Assembly: GCA_030267565.1 (NCBI GenBank)
Contig: BRXU01000006.1
Span: forward strand, 298,001 to 362,000
Length of the DNA: 64,000 nucleotides
Reading direction: 5' to 3'
Source of the DNA: Pleodorina starrii
Lineage: Eukaryota; Chlorophyta; Chlorophyceae; Chlamydomonadales; Volvocaceae
In this document: positions 11,258 through 23,053 of the stretch, piece by piece
How the letters are laid out: each line of letters starts with the position of its first letter
How positions within the stretch are numbered: the first letter of the stretch is position 1
Notes under the pieces: model-generated
What the model was told of the DNA's origin: nothing
Databases searched by the model: none
Seen by the model: only the letters and a program-made list of their open reading frames with translations
Translations under genes and position numbers: made by a program

Positions 11258-14200
11258 ATGACTCAAGTCGTCCATCCCAAACTGCACATAGAACATATGC
11301 CTTTGACGCGTCGCAGCGCAGCGCCGCTCGCGGCCCGGGGTCGCAGCCCCGCTGCTCCCTCCCTACACGCCGTCTGGTCGGCAGCTGGCGGGCCGGCAAG
11401 CACGCGCAGGGCCCAGCTGGCTGCTGCCGCTGCACGCAGATACTCTGCCGCCGCCAGCACCATCCTACAATGCTCTCCTCCTCCTCCTGTGGCGTCGAGC
11501 ACCGCTCGTCAAGTTTACAGCGGCTGCCGCGGCGGCGTCAGCAACTGGAGTCTCGGCATAAGGCCTCTTCAGCAGCGCCGCGATCGTCTCATCTGCATCC
11601 CCGCCTCCGCTCCGCATCCCGCGGCCGTTTCCGCTGCGGCGGCAGCGACGGCGCCGGCAGCACCACCAGCGGGGGCAACCGTCGCCGCTGGCATGGGCTC
11701 CCGCCGCCGCATGACCCCTGGTCGTCGCCACACCGTGGCCGCTGCGGCGGCGCCGGCGGCGGCGCCTCCGCCGCCGCAGGGTCCAGCCTCCGCCGCTGGC
11801 GATGACGGCGGCGACGACGACGACGAGGACGACGGGGTGGCGGCTGTGGAGCTGTACCTGGGACCGGCCGTGGATCTGGTTTCGGCGCTGGACGCCCTGT
11901 CGTTCACCAGTACATTCGCGCAGATGTGCGTCTTCCTGGAGAACAACAGCCAGCTGTTCCGGGGTCCTGAGGTGGCAGCGGTGGTGCTGCAGGTACGGTG
12001 CTGCAGCTGCGGGTCTGGATCCGAAAACGGTTGGTGGTTGGCGGTTAGGACGACTTGCAGTTGGGACTTCGGCAAGCACGGGCTAGTGTGCAGCGACCCA
12101 TGCGTAATAGTATGTGATTGTGATACCGCCGGGGAAAGGTTAGCGCGGGGCTCAACCCACCTCGATGCCCCGCGCCGCTGCTGCTCCTTCCCGCCTCAAG
12201 CACAGGCCGCAACGGTTTCGGAGCTGTCAGCGCAACGGCAGATGGCAGCTGCAATGGCCGTTGCGGAGCGCCAGTCGGCGGCGATGGAGGCGGCGGGAGA
12301 CGAGCAGCAGGGCACGCTGTCGCCGGTGGGTACGACTTTCCGGTTGCAACGACCGACAACGTGGCAGGCCAACGGTCAACGGTGCTGCCAACGGTTGACG
12401 GTTGGAGGCCGGCCGTTGGCGGAGGCCCGTGCCGATCCAAGGGGCAGGGGTTGCGGTTAGGGATCGGAGGCGTGCAGAAGAGCAGCCACGTTTGAAGCTC
12501 GTGGCAATTTGCTGGGTTGCGTTTTGCTCCAGGGCTCCAGGAAACGCTTCATCAAAACTGCTCCTTCCAAACCCTCTTGGTCATCCAAACCCAAATGCCC
12601 ATCACTGTCCTTACTCAGCCCGAATCAAAGGCGCAGCCCGCCAGTGGCATCCCGAAATGTCAAACCACGCCTTATACCGCTCGTACCCCATCGACTGACC
12701 AGGAAGCGCTGGCTGGCGCCGTGGATAGCGTCCTCCGGGCCGCCGGGCCCAATCCGCTTGGGTCTGCCGGCGGCGGCGGCAGTACGGCAGATGATGACGA
12801 CAGCGTGCTGGACGAGCTTGATGCTGCCGACCAGCTGCTCAATTGGGCGACGCCGCTGGTGCGGGCGCACATCAAGAGGTACGGCGGCACGGCACTGGTG
12901 CACAACGGTAGTACGGTGTACGGCAACGACCTCGGGGCATGTGCATGTGCTTGTGCTCAAAGCATGTCCAGTTGCTGGAAACAACGATCGCGCTTTCTTT
13001 TTACAAGTCAGGCGGATTCCTGGACCGAGTGCACCGCGCAAATCCCTTCAACGCGACTCGGCGCCGTACAAGGCTGTACTTGCTCGTCCTAAAGTGGCCC
13101 CCAATATTCACCAGTACGGCGGCTCATTAACTAAACAATAATTAGATCACTAACTAACAATAAAAATAAATAAACCCTTCATAATCTTTCGGCAGATATC
13201 CCCCCGATGCGATCTTGGCGCTGCTGTCGGCGCTGGCTCAGTTGCAGCAGTACGACCAGCGCTTGATGGAGCTTGCGGCCGAGACCTTCAAGAGCGACCC
13301 ACGGGTCTGGCTCCGACGCGCCGCGCCGCCGTCGTCGGCTGCTTTGGCGGGCGGCGAGACGACGGCGTTCGGCGGCTACGGCGAGGCGGTGGACGGCGAG
13401 GGCGCTGCCGACGGCGGCGACACCGACCCGTGGGTCGCGCTGGTGTCGCTGGCCAACGCCTTTGCGCGGCTGGGCCACTACGACAGGGCCCTCATGGCGG
13501 CCATCGCCCAGCAGGTGCCGTACATATAGGTGTCGTACACCCAGGGCGCGCACCGCACGACACTCGTACGACACTTCATTCACGCACACGCATCTCCATC
13601 TCACGACCTGGCGCAGACGCAGACCCTGCAGGTGTATGCGCCAGGCGCCCAGATCTCCCGCGAGTACGAATTGGATCCAAATCCAATTCCAGATCCGAAT
13701 ATCTGGTTTTTTTCCGTACTCCGTACTCCGTACTGATAGGCCGTGGAGCTGATGCCGGAGGTGTGGGATCGCGCCGAGGCGGAGGACGTCGCAGCGGCTG
13801 ACGTGGCAGAGGGGGGCGGAGAGCCTTCCGCGGCGGCCAGTGGCGGCGGCGGCGGCGGCGGCGGCGGCGTGACGAGCACGGTTGTCAGTTTGGTGTCGGC
13901 CTTCCTGGAGCTCAGTCACCTGGATCCACCGCTCATGCAGGTGCGTGCGGAATCTGGGTTTTAGGGTTTTGGGCGATTTTGGAGAGATCCCTCGGCGGGG
14001 TTACGGGGGGGCTTACGTACCGTAATACGGTGCGTGTTGTTGTTGTTTTACTCCCCGCGTCCCGGGGGCCACATACCGGTAAGAGCAACGGGGGATGAGG
14101 TTCTCTGGGGAGAGTGGAGCATTTGGCTGAACTCTCCGGCAGATGTGCCCAGCAGACCCACTCACCGATACAAGAGCAAAGGACGGATGCGGATGCGGAT

Positions 14201-17200
14201 GCGGATGCGACGGATGCGGATGCGGATGCGACAGTGCTGGTTGAGGTGTAGGGTGTGTGCTGACGATGGGGCTGATCCGCTGCGGGTTGGCTGCCCCTGG
14301 TTGGCTGCCCGGTGGCCAGAGCACGCGCTCACTCACGCCACAACGCTGCAATACGGCGTGTGTACGGTATACGGGGATGTTACAGTAGATGGGGCTCCGT
14401 CCCGACTCGTATAAAGGGTAGAGCCAGGGGGCTGTCCGGCAGCTGGCCGTTAGTGCACTGCGCTGCGCCGGAGGCGACACCACACACCAGCCCAACGCTG
14501 CGGTTCCTGTGTGTCAGGTTGCTCTACCCCACTGCCGCTGCCGCAGCCCATCCCGAACTGCTCTACCTTACCCGCCCCCCTTTCCTCCCATCCTACCGGC
14601 ACTACCATCACCGCATTTCGCCCTCGACACCACCCTTTTCCTCGCTCTGTGTCCTTCTCTTTTGCTGTCGTAGACGAGACGGCCTTCTTCTGTTACTTTT
14701 ACCGTTCACGGGCTCCGGCCTACGGTACACGTGGATAACCCCCTTTTGCCGGGCTCCGGCCTATACGCGGATAACCCACCTCCCCGCGTCCCCGGGCCCC
14801 TTCCCCACCCCCATGCTCCCGGGCCGTTTTAATTTCCCCCCATGCTCTCTCTCTCTCTCTCTCTCTATCCAGGCCGTGGGTGAGCACTTGGCCTCCTTCA
14901 GCCACCAACTGGAGAGGGACGCGGTGGCTGAGGCGCTGCTTTCATTCGCCACCTTCAATGCGCGCAACCCCGCCTTCTACTCGCTGCTGCTGAGGAGGCT
15001 GGTGGAACCGGACGGGGCGCAGTGGGGGCCGGCGGTGGGGACTCTGTCGCCGCGCGGCGCGGGCGCACTGTACAGGTGCGGGTGGTATCGGTGTGCGGGT
15101 GGCGGTGTGGTGGTGGCGGTGTGGTGGTGGCGGTGTGGTGGTGTGGGTGTGGTGGTGTGCGGGTGGTGGTGTGCGGGTGTGTTTGGGCGGGGGTGGGTGG
15201 GTGGGTTGTGCGACCGTGAGTTTTGAGTCACAAACCCACAAACCCTGAAACACCTTTCCGGCGGTATCTGCTTCCGCATCGTATCTGCTTCCGTACGCAG
15301 CCATCTGCTCACACACAAACCCTGCGCGCATCCCTCCCCCACCGCCTCCCCGGCTGGGCTCTGGGTCCGCTCCTCGCTAAACGCCGTCTCCGTCCCTTCG
15401 CTGTGGTATCTTCTTTCTTACCGTATCCCCTCCCGCCCCGGCTCCCCGGCTCCGGGGTCACGCCCCTCCCTGGATGGCTGCCCGCCTGCAGGGCCTGCGT
15501 GCTGATCAGCGCCATGGGGGACGTCCCCGAGCTCTCCCCGCTGCCGGCACCTCCCGGTAAGCTCCATCCCCGTTTCCAGACCCGATCGCTCGGCTCGCCC
15601 CATCCTGGTCGGCTCGCCCGTTTCGCTACGTTTCGTCGGTCCAGAACCCGTTCACTCGGCCCTTCCCTTCCCTTCCCCTCCCTGGAGAGAAACCGCCCTC
15701 TTGCTTCCCACGATTCCTCTCCGCCTCGCTCCTTTTGCTTCTGGGGCCGCCGCGGCCGTCGGCTCCCCTACCGTGCGGCGTCTCTTCGCCGCGTGCTTCG
15801 TCCTCCCGTAACAACGGCTGGTGCCGGTACTGCCGCCTCCCCCTCCCCCACTGCCGCCTCCCCCCTCCCCCCACTGCCGTCTTCCCGGGCTCTGGTTCCG
15901 TTCGCTAACGCCGTCTCCGTCTCCGCTGCGGTATCTTCTTTTTACCCCTCACCCCCTCCGCCCACTGCCGCCTCCCCCTCCTCTCTCCCTCAGCGCCCGC
16001 GGCCCTGTCGGGATCAGGCCCAGCGGCCCCCCAGTCCGCGGCCACCCAGGAGGCCCATCGCGTGGGCGTCGGCCTGTCTCGCCTTCTTCGCGGTTGTCTG
16101 GCTGCCTTTCCGCTAAGTGGACTGCAGGCGGCTCCCCTGGGTAGACCCTCCCCGGAGCAGTTGCAGGCGGCGGGGGCGGCGGAGGATTTGGAGGTGCTGC
16201 AGGCGTGGGCGGATGTGGGGCTGCTGACCGTGCCGCAGGTGTGTGGGAGCTGCGAGGGGACGTGGGGGGAAAGAAAACGGCCCGGGACGAGGGAACGCAA
16301 TGCAGTTACCTGGGATATTACCGGGGGGGGGGGAACGGGGGGGAGAGGGAAGGGCGTGGAAAGTCGGAAGAGGGGGCGTAGGCGTGGGAGGGTGGACGTG
16401 GGAGGGGGAGGGTGTGGGAGGGAGGGAGGGCGCAGGGCGGATGCTTGCAGGGGGGGCAGGGGGAAGGGAGGGCGTGAGTGGGAGAGGACGTGGCAGTGGG
16501 AGTGGGAGTGGCAGTGGGAGTGGGACTCGTTCGGGAGTGCCCCCGCACCCCGCCCCCCGCATTGCGATCTGGTCGCATCGTAGGCATTGGAGGAGGTCGC
16601 AAGCATTTGGGTTGCTGCGAGTGCCGGTATTGGGGAGTCCCCAACACTCCTCCAATGGGGACGGTCCGAGGCGGAAAACCCCTGGACCCTACAGCGCCTG
16701 CCGTACTTGCACAGCCTCCTGACCCTCCTGGCCATGACCCTAACAAAACCCTCCGCCACCACAATCGCGCCGCCTGCCGTACTCCATGTACGGCATAACA
16801 TCCAGATCTTGTCGACGCTGCAGCAGCTGCCCGTCGAGCCGCTGTCGCCCGCAGCCCTGACGGCCGGCTGGGCGGCGGCGCCGCAAGTGTACGTCAACGC
16901 GGGCGATGCCGTACACGGCGGCGCCGCCGACTACGGAGACGACGGCCTGATCGTCGGCGGTGCCGATGCGGTCGCCTGGGTGCCGCCGGACGCGCTGCTG
17001 CTGTACGACGGCCCTGACGGATCTGGATCCGCATCTGGATCTGGATTTCGGATCGCCGTCAAGGCGCTGGATGAGGCCATGCACTGCTGCCGAAACATCG
17101 GCCTGGATCTGGATCTGGATCTGGAACCGGATCAACCGGGGCAGCGATCCGGGCTGTCGTCATCTTCGTCTTCGACGTCGGCTTCGGCGTCGCCGTCGTC

Positions 17201-17432
17201 GGAGGCGCAGCCGTGGTGGCGGCGGCGGCGACAGCTGCGGCTCCGCGGTCCCGCGCTTTCGGAGCTTCGGTGCCTGGGGGCGTGGGGCTGGCGGGTGGTG
17301 GTGGTGCCGGTGGGGCTGTGGGGCGCGATGGACCCGGGGGACCGCCGTACATGGTTGGTACGGCAGTTGGACGAGCTGGCGTCGGAGGGCCACGAGAGCA
17401 GCGCTGCACTGGGGCCGGAGCTGCTGGTCTGA
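11258..17432 (+). CDS. RAP-domain protein with helical repeats, probably organelle RNA-binding
   Basis: Proteins of this type (OPR and FASTK-like families) bind organelle transcripts and control their stability, splicing or translation. Nine exons join in phase: 11258-11992, 12206-12325, 12703-12878, 13196-13514, 13740-13940, 14873-15075, 15492-15556, 15994-16238 and 16584-17432, about 970 residues. The N-terminus is rich in Arg, Ala and Ser and nearly free of acidic residues for about 80 residues, as in algal transit peptides. Helical segments follow: DAILALLSALAQLQQYD, WVALVSLANAFARLGHYD, STVVSLVSAFLELSHLD and AVAEALLSFATFNARN, resembling FASTK/OPR repeats. The C-terminus has a RAP domain (LRCLGAWGWRVVVVPVGLW, then WLVRQLDEL). 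The last exon may instead begin at 16806, since 16584-16805 is open but reads unlike the rest. Long Gly, Ala and Asp runs come from expanded triplets. Confidence 0.75.
14670..14781 (+). repeat. Dispersed short element, family B (one fuller copy, one partial)
   Basis: Two adjacent copies of a second dispersed motif: gacgagacgg, ttctgttac, ccgttcacgggctccggcc, then gtggataaccccc, followed by a shorter repeat ccgggctccggcctatacgc. It lies in the fifth intron of the RAP-domain gene. Related copies are at 41872-41940, 42095-42140, 49612-49645 and 52905-53140. Confidence 0.7.
14844..14867 (+). repeat. CT microsatellite in a polypyrimidine tract
   Basis: A (CT)n run directly before the acceptor ag at 14871-14872 serves as the polypyrimidine tract of the RAP-gene exon at 14873. 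Confidence 0.85.
15365..15948 (-). repeat. Two family A element copies in RAP-gene introns
   Basis: 15365-15422 and 15897-15948 carry the family A core in minus orientation (ttcgctaacgccgtctccgt, ctgcggtatcttctttt). They flank the small exon 15492-15556, one in each neighbouring intron. Confidence 0.75.
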
Positions 17433-17861
17433 GGTACCGTACGGCAGGTCAGCAGTCCGGGCCAAAGTGGCATCCGCTGGAGCGTGATGGCATGGGCGGG
17501 CTGCTCGGGGTTCAGACGTCAAATGACTCCGGAATGAGAGTTCTTCGTGTGACCACTCCGTGCCTTTACAGATGTTTGTTGTCCCATACGCGCATTCTTC
17601 TCGCCGACCTCCCGTCCATTAATGGTTCCCGCAAGACATGATGCTACGAATTTAGGGCGTGTGGCATGAAAGGCGCATGCGTACAGATGCGTACTGCACT
17701 TGCTGCTACGTGAGGGGTTGTGGTACGGAGCGCCTTCTGTTCATCGTGGAAGACCAACGCGGTGCACCCTGAACATGTTCGAAGGGGCCCAAGCGGCTTG
17801 GAACTGCTTTGGCGCGAGGTGAATTGCGGGCAGACCGCGGGTACACATCCGTGACAAAGAA

Positions 17862-19172
17862 TGAGGCATGAGGCATTACATGTGTACGAGCCAAAATGGC
17901 TGGTAACATGCGTCCCCCCACAACGGTTATCCGTCAAGGGGCGCATTTTAAGACAACATAAGCCGTATGGTTAGCTACCAGGCAGCTCGGTACGCGCTTT
18001 CTGAATCTGGGATAAGAGACTGCCCAGTTTCGCCGGGTCAAAGGTCCCCATCACATCCACCATGCTGCTACCCATAGGGAAGCCTATTGCCTCTCGTAAT
18101 GGCGTATAGCCCGGACATTCCATCAGTACGTGCAACTCGTCTTCTACCGACCCGCCGTGGCACACCCGACATATCCTCTCCGCGCGCGGTTTCCGACCCG
18201 GTCCCCGTGCAAACCTTGACACATCCAAGTCCCAACGTCCCAGCCGAAAACGCATCAGGGCCGTGTGGTGCTTTCTCGGCATACACACCCTCAAGTGATC
18301 CAATGTTTGTTTGTGGTCCGAGAACGAATACGCCACACCCATCCATTTCAGGTACCGACACGCGGTAACCCCGGGTGCTCCCCGTCCCACACCCCCTTCC
18401 TCATACTCTGGGAAATTCCGCGGGTCCCTATCGAGGCTACCCGAGCTCCAATCCAACAGAAGGCGACGTCTGAACTCGGCCAGTAAATTGTCAAACGGGA
18501 TCTCCAGGCCCAAGATCGCCTTTGCCTTCTCTTCATTACTAAGACCCACGGGTACATGTTGCCTGTAGTCAAATCCGAGAGTCTCGAAAATCCGGAGCAC
18601 CTTACCCGCCCAAAAATATTCGTGCGTGGCTGAATGATCTGTTTCCAACCACGATTTGATATCTTCCTCAAGCACTGCCCGTGCCAACGACGTGGATTGC
18701 CGCGCTACACGCTTCCAGAAGCCAAATACCTGTCGCGCCCAAAAGTAGTGCAATGGTAACTGCGACGTTTCCGCGAACAATTGTCGGTTAGGCGGCAGGC
18801 TAGCGCCTACCACCTTCCGCAAAAAGATCCTTTGGACCTCGACCATCGGGTCCGCCATACACCTCTCAAAGACGCCTGCCGCGCGCCCTACACTCTTTAC
18901 CCATTTCCCCCACTTCTTTAGCAACACCCCATTCTCCCCTGCTGGCGCTGAGCCAGGGCTCTGTCCCCAACGGTGCCACTCTTTAATTCTTTGACGCCCC
19001 ATGGTCCCCAGCGCCTCACGGATAGCGTCAGGGCCCCACACTTCAGCCCCGTACGACAGTAACGACCTGATTTGCACGTCAAAGCATCGTAACATAAGAT
19101 CGGGGACCCATATTCGATTCCTATCTAGTTTCTGCATCAACGCGAACACCGCTCTTCGCCCCACATCGCACA
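17862..19172 (-). mobile_element. 5'-truncated non-LTR retrotransposon (LINE) with target-site duplication
   Basis: 1,311 bp bounded by an 11-bp direct repeat gtgacaaagaa at 17851-17861 and 19173-19183. The paralogous unit at 22564-22585 shows the uninterrupted site. The minus strand carries only the C-terminal part of the retrotransposon polyprotein. After its stop at 17971 come about 100 bp of 3' UTR, a TGTAA motif, and a short tail made of repeated CATGCCT. Missing 5' sequence plus a 3' repeat tail is the usual result of incomplete target-primed reverse transcription. Confidence 0.9.
17971..19172 (-). pseudogene. C-terminal fragment of LINE reverse-transcriptase polyprotein
   Basis: About 400 codons, open to the truncated 5' end. 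The start SLCDVGRRAVFALMQKLD, then DVQIRSLLSYGAEVWG, is the region that follows the reverse-transcriptase palm and thumb in L1-like elements. Near the end, CRVC, then ELHVLMECPGY, forms the CCHC-type motif (C-x2-C-x8-H-x4-C) common at LINE C-termini. The catalytic palm with its YxDD box and any endonuclease are missing, so the copy cannot move by itself. The intact frame suggests a recent insertion. Confidence 0.85.
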
Positions 19173-19616
19173 GTGACAAAGAAGCAACAAGCTCCCGTAC
19201 ATGTAAGGCAAAACCAAACTAAAGTTACGCAGTAACTACGCATGCCTAAACGTATTGGCCTTAACCGTTGCTGGGTTTTCTTTGGCGTTGTTGACGAGCC
19301 TTGAGTTCGCTGCAAGTTGAAAACGGCACAGCTCAGCTGGACCTCAAACGCTCGACGTTCTAGCTTGGTATCAGCATTGGTTCAGCATGATGAAAGTATG
19401 TTTGAATTTTAAGGTCTCGTCTTCAAACGAGAACTATATGTGATTGTTCTAACACTTTCCAAGACAATTTCGATAAGGGAATCATAGGCAAAATAAGAGC
19501 TGAAATGTCAACAAACTGAGTTTATCGTAAACCTCTGCAATCATCGTGGATGGTACTCCCCAACAAACAGACATCGGCTGTCAGAAAGGTTTGACGAGCA
19601 CGGAAAAGGCCGAAGA

Positions 19617-20155
19617 ATGGACAGCTACATTCGGGCCATTCTCGGCCTATCTGAGGAAGCAGGCCCTGACGAGATACAGAAAGGTGTGTTCAACGCGCTG
19701 GGCTGTGCAATAGTGGCGGTTTGTACTGACTTGGCCCCTTCTGCCTTTGCGCGACGAAGCGTACCGAGCTCTGGCTGCGAAATGGCAACCGGTAAGCGCT
19801 GAATTCAAAAAGGTTGCGCGTCTTCAGTCCGTTGGAAGGCACGACTGCCCTGGCGCAGTGGTCCTGCCGTACAGCTCTTGCCGACGGTGTCCTTCGGGCG
19901 ATATGCGCAACCAACAACCGCAGCTGTTACACAGACCGACCGCCACCTCGGTTGATTTGCTCACTCCCCCCTGCGGCCACACTGCAGGTGCTCCGGGAGC
20001 GCTATGCGAACGGCACGGCGCACCGTACGTTTGAAGACTATGGGCCCGAAGAACCGCAGGAGGCGGCGGCGGTGGGTTGTAAGGCGGAAGGCTCGGTGCA
20101 GCGTTTTCTAATGCCCGGGTGTAGGGGGATCTGGCTCGTGCGCGGCCCCCAATAG
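19617..20155 (+). CDS. J-like small protein lacking the HPD motif, copy 1
   Basis: Three exons fit in phase: 19617-19683 (67 nt), 19760-19791 (32 nt) and 19988-20155, giving 88 residues. The first two exons have exactly the lengths and intron phases of exons 1 and 2 of the real DnaJ gene at 26386. Their product (MDSYIRAILGLSEEAGPDE, then AYRALAAKWQP) aligns with J-domain helices I and II. The HPD tripeptide needed to stimulate Hsp70 ATPase is QP-V here, and the exon for helix III (66 nt in DnaJ) is absent. The last exon starts VLRERYANGTAHRTFEDYG, parallel to VLTDPQKREIYDKFGEEG of DnaJ exon 4, then ends in a unique tail. Probably not an Hsp70 co-chaperone; it could be a new small protein or a decaying copy. 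Confidence 0.6.
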
Positions 20156-20480
20156 CACGCCAATATTTCCAGGCCAGATGGCCGTACTCGGTTCGCCTCA
20201 CGCATCCTCCCGGGGTTGCAGCGTCTGGGTGTTACCGGAAGAGACTTGCTGATTGGATTGTGGTACCAGTGTACCGTGTTACTCGAGCCGCCGACCGGAT
20301 GGATGGATGGCCGCTGCTACCCTCGCCTGTAGGCTGCTTGAGGCAGGGCGCCTGTGCGCCTGCACCCCACACACCGCACCTATCGCGAATGGCACCGCAC
20401 CTCGTTTCCTGAAATCTATCTCTTTCCTACCTTGTTTATTGATTGCGTCCCGACATGTCGCATCCCGGCCACATCCCAAC

Positions 20481-21443
20481 ATGGTGCGCCCAAACGAGTA
20501 CCAGAAGCCGGGAGCTGTACCCAAGAAAGGGCCGCGCGCCGGGGCCGGCGCCGCAAGGCGCCCCTCGCCAAGCGTTGAACCGCAGGAGGGAGCGGCTGGG
20601 GCCGACGGAGGCGCGGGCCCTTCCGCGCCGCGCCCGCCAGCAAGCGCTACGAGGCGGAAACGTAGGGGGCGCACTTGGCTCGACTCGGATTCGGACGAGG
20701 CCGCAAGGCGCGCCCGGATGCAGCGCATAAGGCGGCGAGGGCTGAGCGCTGAGTTGCGGGCAAAAGGGCTGGCAGAGGATTCAGCACGGGAGGCCAGGGA
20801 TGGAGGCTTGGAGAGCCAGGATGGAGGCTTGGAGAGCCAGGAGATTGCAAAGGATTCAGAAAAGGCTGCCAAGAAGAGGACCCTGGACAACCAGGCGAAG
20901 GCAAAGAACGCCGAACGGATGGCCAGGAACAGAGGCCTGGAGAGCCAGGAGCAACGCGAGAAGAGGCGAGCAGCTGAGAGGGAAAGGGCGGCGAGGCGGC
21001 GGAGGGAGGAGGACCCCGTACGGCGGGCTGAGCGGCTGGCGAGGGACGCAGCACGTGTGGCCCTGAAAAGGGCCACTGAGGACCCCGAAAAGCGTGCGCA
21101 GCGGCTGGCTATCCAGGCGGCAAAGAAGGCGCAGCGGCGCGCGCAATGGACCCCGGAGGAGCGGGCCAAGAAGCTAGCGGCGCAAGCCGCGCGGGCCGCC
21201 CAGAAGCGGGCGGAGGCGCGGCGCAGCAAGTCAGCTTCGGCGGGGCCCTCACAGGCCGCAGCCGACAAAAAACCTGAACAGGGTGAGCGGAGCGAGGAGG
21301 ACGACGCCGACTCGGACGAGCAGAGCGAGCAGGACTCGGGTTCGGAGACGCAGGACTCTGATTCAGATTCGGAGGACTCGGGTTCGGAATCGCAGGACTC
21401 GGATGATCAGCCGTTGGCGGCGCTGGTTGCGGCCAAAGTCTAA
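20481..21443 (+). CDS. Charged protein with 23-residue repeats, copy 1 (unknown function)
   Basis: A 320-residue frame with no homology I recognise. Layout: a basic, Pro- and Ala-rich N-terminus (about 1-60); RRKRRGR, which could act as a nuclear signal; SDSDEAARR; then Arg/Glu/Ala helical sequence. At about residues 155-250 lie four tandem 23-residue units, for example EDPEKRAQRLAIQAAKKAQR and WTPEERAKKLAAQAARAAQK. The C-terminus is acidic and Ser-rich (EDSGSESQDSDDQP). The start at 20481 is supported by the matching start of copy 2 at 23912. It lies 326 bp after J-like gene 1 on the same strand, and the pair was duplicated together. A charged coiled or single-helix nuclear protein is an inference only. 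Confidence 0.6.
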   Translation: MVRPNEYQKPGAVPKKGPRAGAGAARRPSPSVEPQEGAAGADGGAGPSAPRPPASATRRKRRGRTWLDSDSDEAARRARMQRIRRRGLSAELRAKGLAEDSAREARDGGLESQDGGLESQEIAKDSEKAAKKRTLDNQAKAKNAERMARNRGLESQEQREKRRAAERERAARRRREEDPVRRAERLARDAARVALKRATEDPEKRAQRLAIQAAKKAQRRAQWTPEERAKKLAAQAARAAQKRAEARRSKSASAGPSQAAADKKPEQGERSEEDDADSDEQSEQDSGSETQDSDSDSEDSGSESQDSDDQPLAALVAAKV

Positions 21444-22859
21444 TGTTCGGCCGTGCATTGACGGATTGCGGCCCAGCTAGGGTAAGAGTTTATGCAAGCC
21501 CGTTGGGCTGCTTGCGCCGGCACAGGCCTGTGCTGCGAGCCTTGCGGGTGAAGGATAGTGGCTGGGCCCGGCGGACGCGTCGAGTGCCTACGTGAGCGTC
21601 AACGAAGCAGATTTCCCTTCCCCGGCGACGGTGGGGAAGCCAGATCCCATCGTTGGCCGTGCAACGAGTAGTGTCGCTGCTTCTGCTGCTGCTGCTGTGG
21701 CGGACTGAGGTGCTGCCAGCTGTGGTCGTGACGGCCCAGACCCTAAGGATATAACCAGCGAGCAGTGCACTTCGCCGGAGGCGACCAGGGCCAAGGAAGG
21801 CACAACCAGGCCAGACAGCAGTTGGCCGTAGGGCCACCTGGGTCGCGTTTGAGACCGGCGCCTCGCAAGTCGATGGGCGGAAAGGGGGGAGTCGTGCGGG
21901 GCTACCTCGTTTGGGGACATGGCGGCGGGAAGCTCAGCGGCTGGCTGGCGGCGGGGCCGACCAGACCGACCAGCTGCTTGGCTGGCTGAGTCGTTGCCTG
22001 GCTGAGTCTTTTTCGATGGCTTGGGACCGGGGCCGGAAGATCCACTCGTGTGCTTGTGTTGCGGCGCTTAGGCGCTGTGGGGCTTCCGTGATGCCGAACG
22101 GGTGTGCGTCAAGGGTTTGTGCAGGTTTGTGTGGAGGGAGGTTTCGACTTTCGAGACATCCTGACGGCGTTTCGGGGCCGCGGATGTCATAGCCGGCCTT
22201 GGGTGCTAGCTTTCGTTTGGCAGTGCAGCAACGAATGGCAGTGCTGCAACGAATGAACCGTTTTACAGTGGATCCTCTGCAGTGCTACTGTGCAGTCGCA
22301 GTCGAGAAGTCATCTGGCAGAGTTGGCTGGGGTTCAACGTGCAAGCAACTGGTTGAGATCCGGCGGCGTCTTGCCGCGAGGCCTGTGCCCCCACTTGACT
22401 TGCGCGCTGCGGCCTGTGGTGGATGTTGCCGTCCAGACGTGCAGGAGCGCCTTCTGTTGATTCTGGGAGACCAACGCTGTGCGCCCTGATCATGTCGAAA
22501 TGTCCCAAGCGGCTTGGACCTGTTTGGCCCGAAGGGGACTGTGGGAGAACTGCGGGTACACAGCCGTGAAAATCAAGCAGCAAGCTCCCGTACATGTACG
22601 ACAAAAGCATAGCAGGTCACGGCGTCACGCAAAAGTTTCGCATGCATCAACTTATTGGCCTTGGCCGTGACTGTGTATATCTTTGAATTTGCTGACGAAC
22701 CTGGAGCCTGCTGCAAGCTGAAAACGTCATACCTCAGCCGGACCGCAGACGTTTGATGTCCTTAGCTCCTAGCTTTGTTTGACATACACAGTGCAGGGGA
22801 TTCATGTTTGCCTACTAAGGTCCCGCCTAAGACTAACGCCCAAACGAGGACTTAATGTG

Positions 22860-22892
22860 CTTGGAGTCATTGTCACTGACAATGACTCCAAG
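22860..22892. repeat. Perfect 33-bp palindrome
   Basis: Arms of 16 bp (cttggagtcattgtca and its exact complement) around a single central c at 22876. It lies about 160 bp upstream of J-like gene 2 and has no counterpart before copy 1. It could be a dimeric protein-binding site or a cruciform. Confidence 0.9.
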
Positions 22893-23053
22893 GCAACTTC
22901 AACGACAGAACTGATCGCAAAAGTAGCGGCCTATTGCCAACTCAAACCCAAGAATATTATATTCGAGTGTACAATTCAAGCTCCTGCGGATGGTACTCCC
23001 GAGCAAACAGACATCGGCTGTCACACGGGTTTGACGAGCACGGAGAAGGCTGA

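Larger units (their letters stand above)
17720..22416. repeat. Segmental tandem duplication, unit 1
   Basis: Homologous along nearly its whole length to 22445-25463. Order: a block around 17727-17861, resumed at 19184; then the J-like gene 1; the charged-repeat ORF 1; and a tail reading gacatcctgacggcgtttcg near 22155. Unit 1 differs from unit 2 by a LINE insertion (17862-19172), extra 23-residue repeats in the charged ORF, and the absence of the 116-bp element seen in unit 2. Confidence 0.85.
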
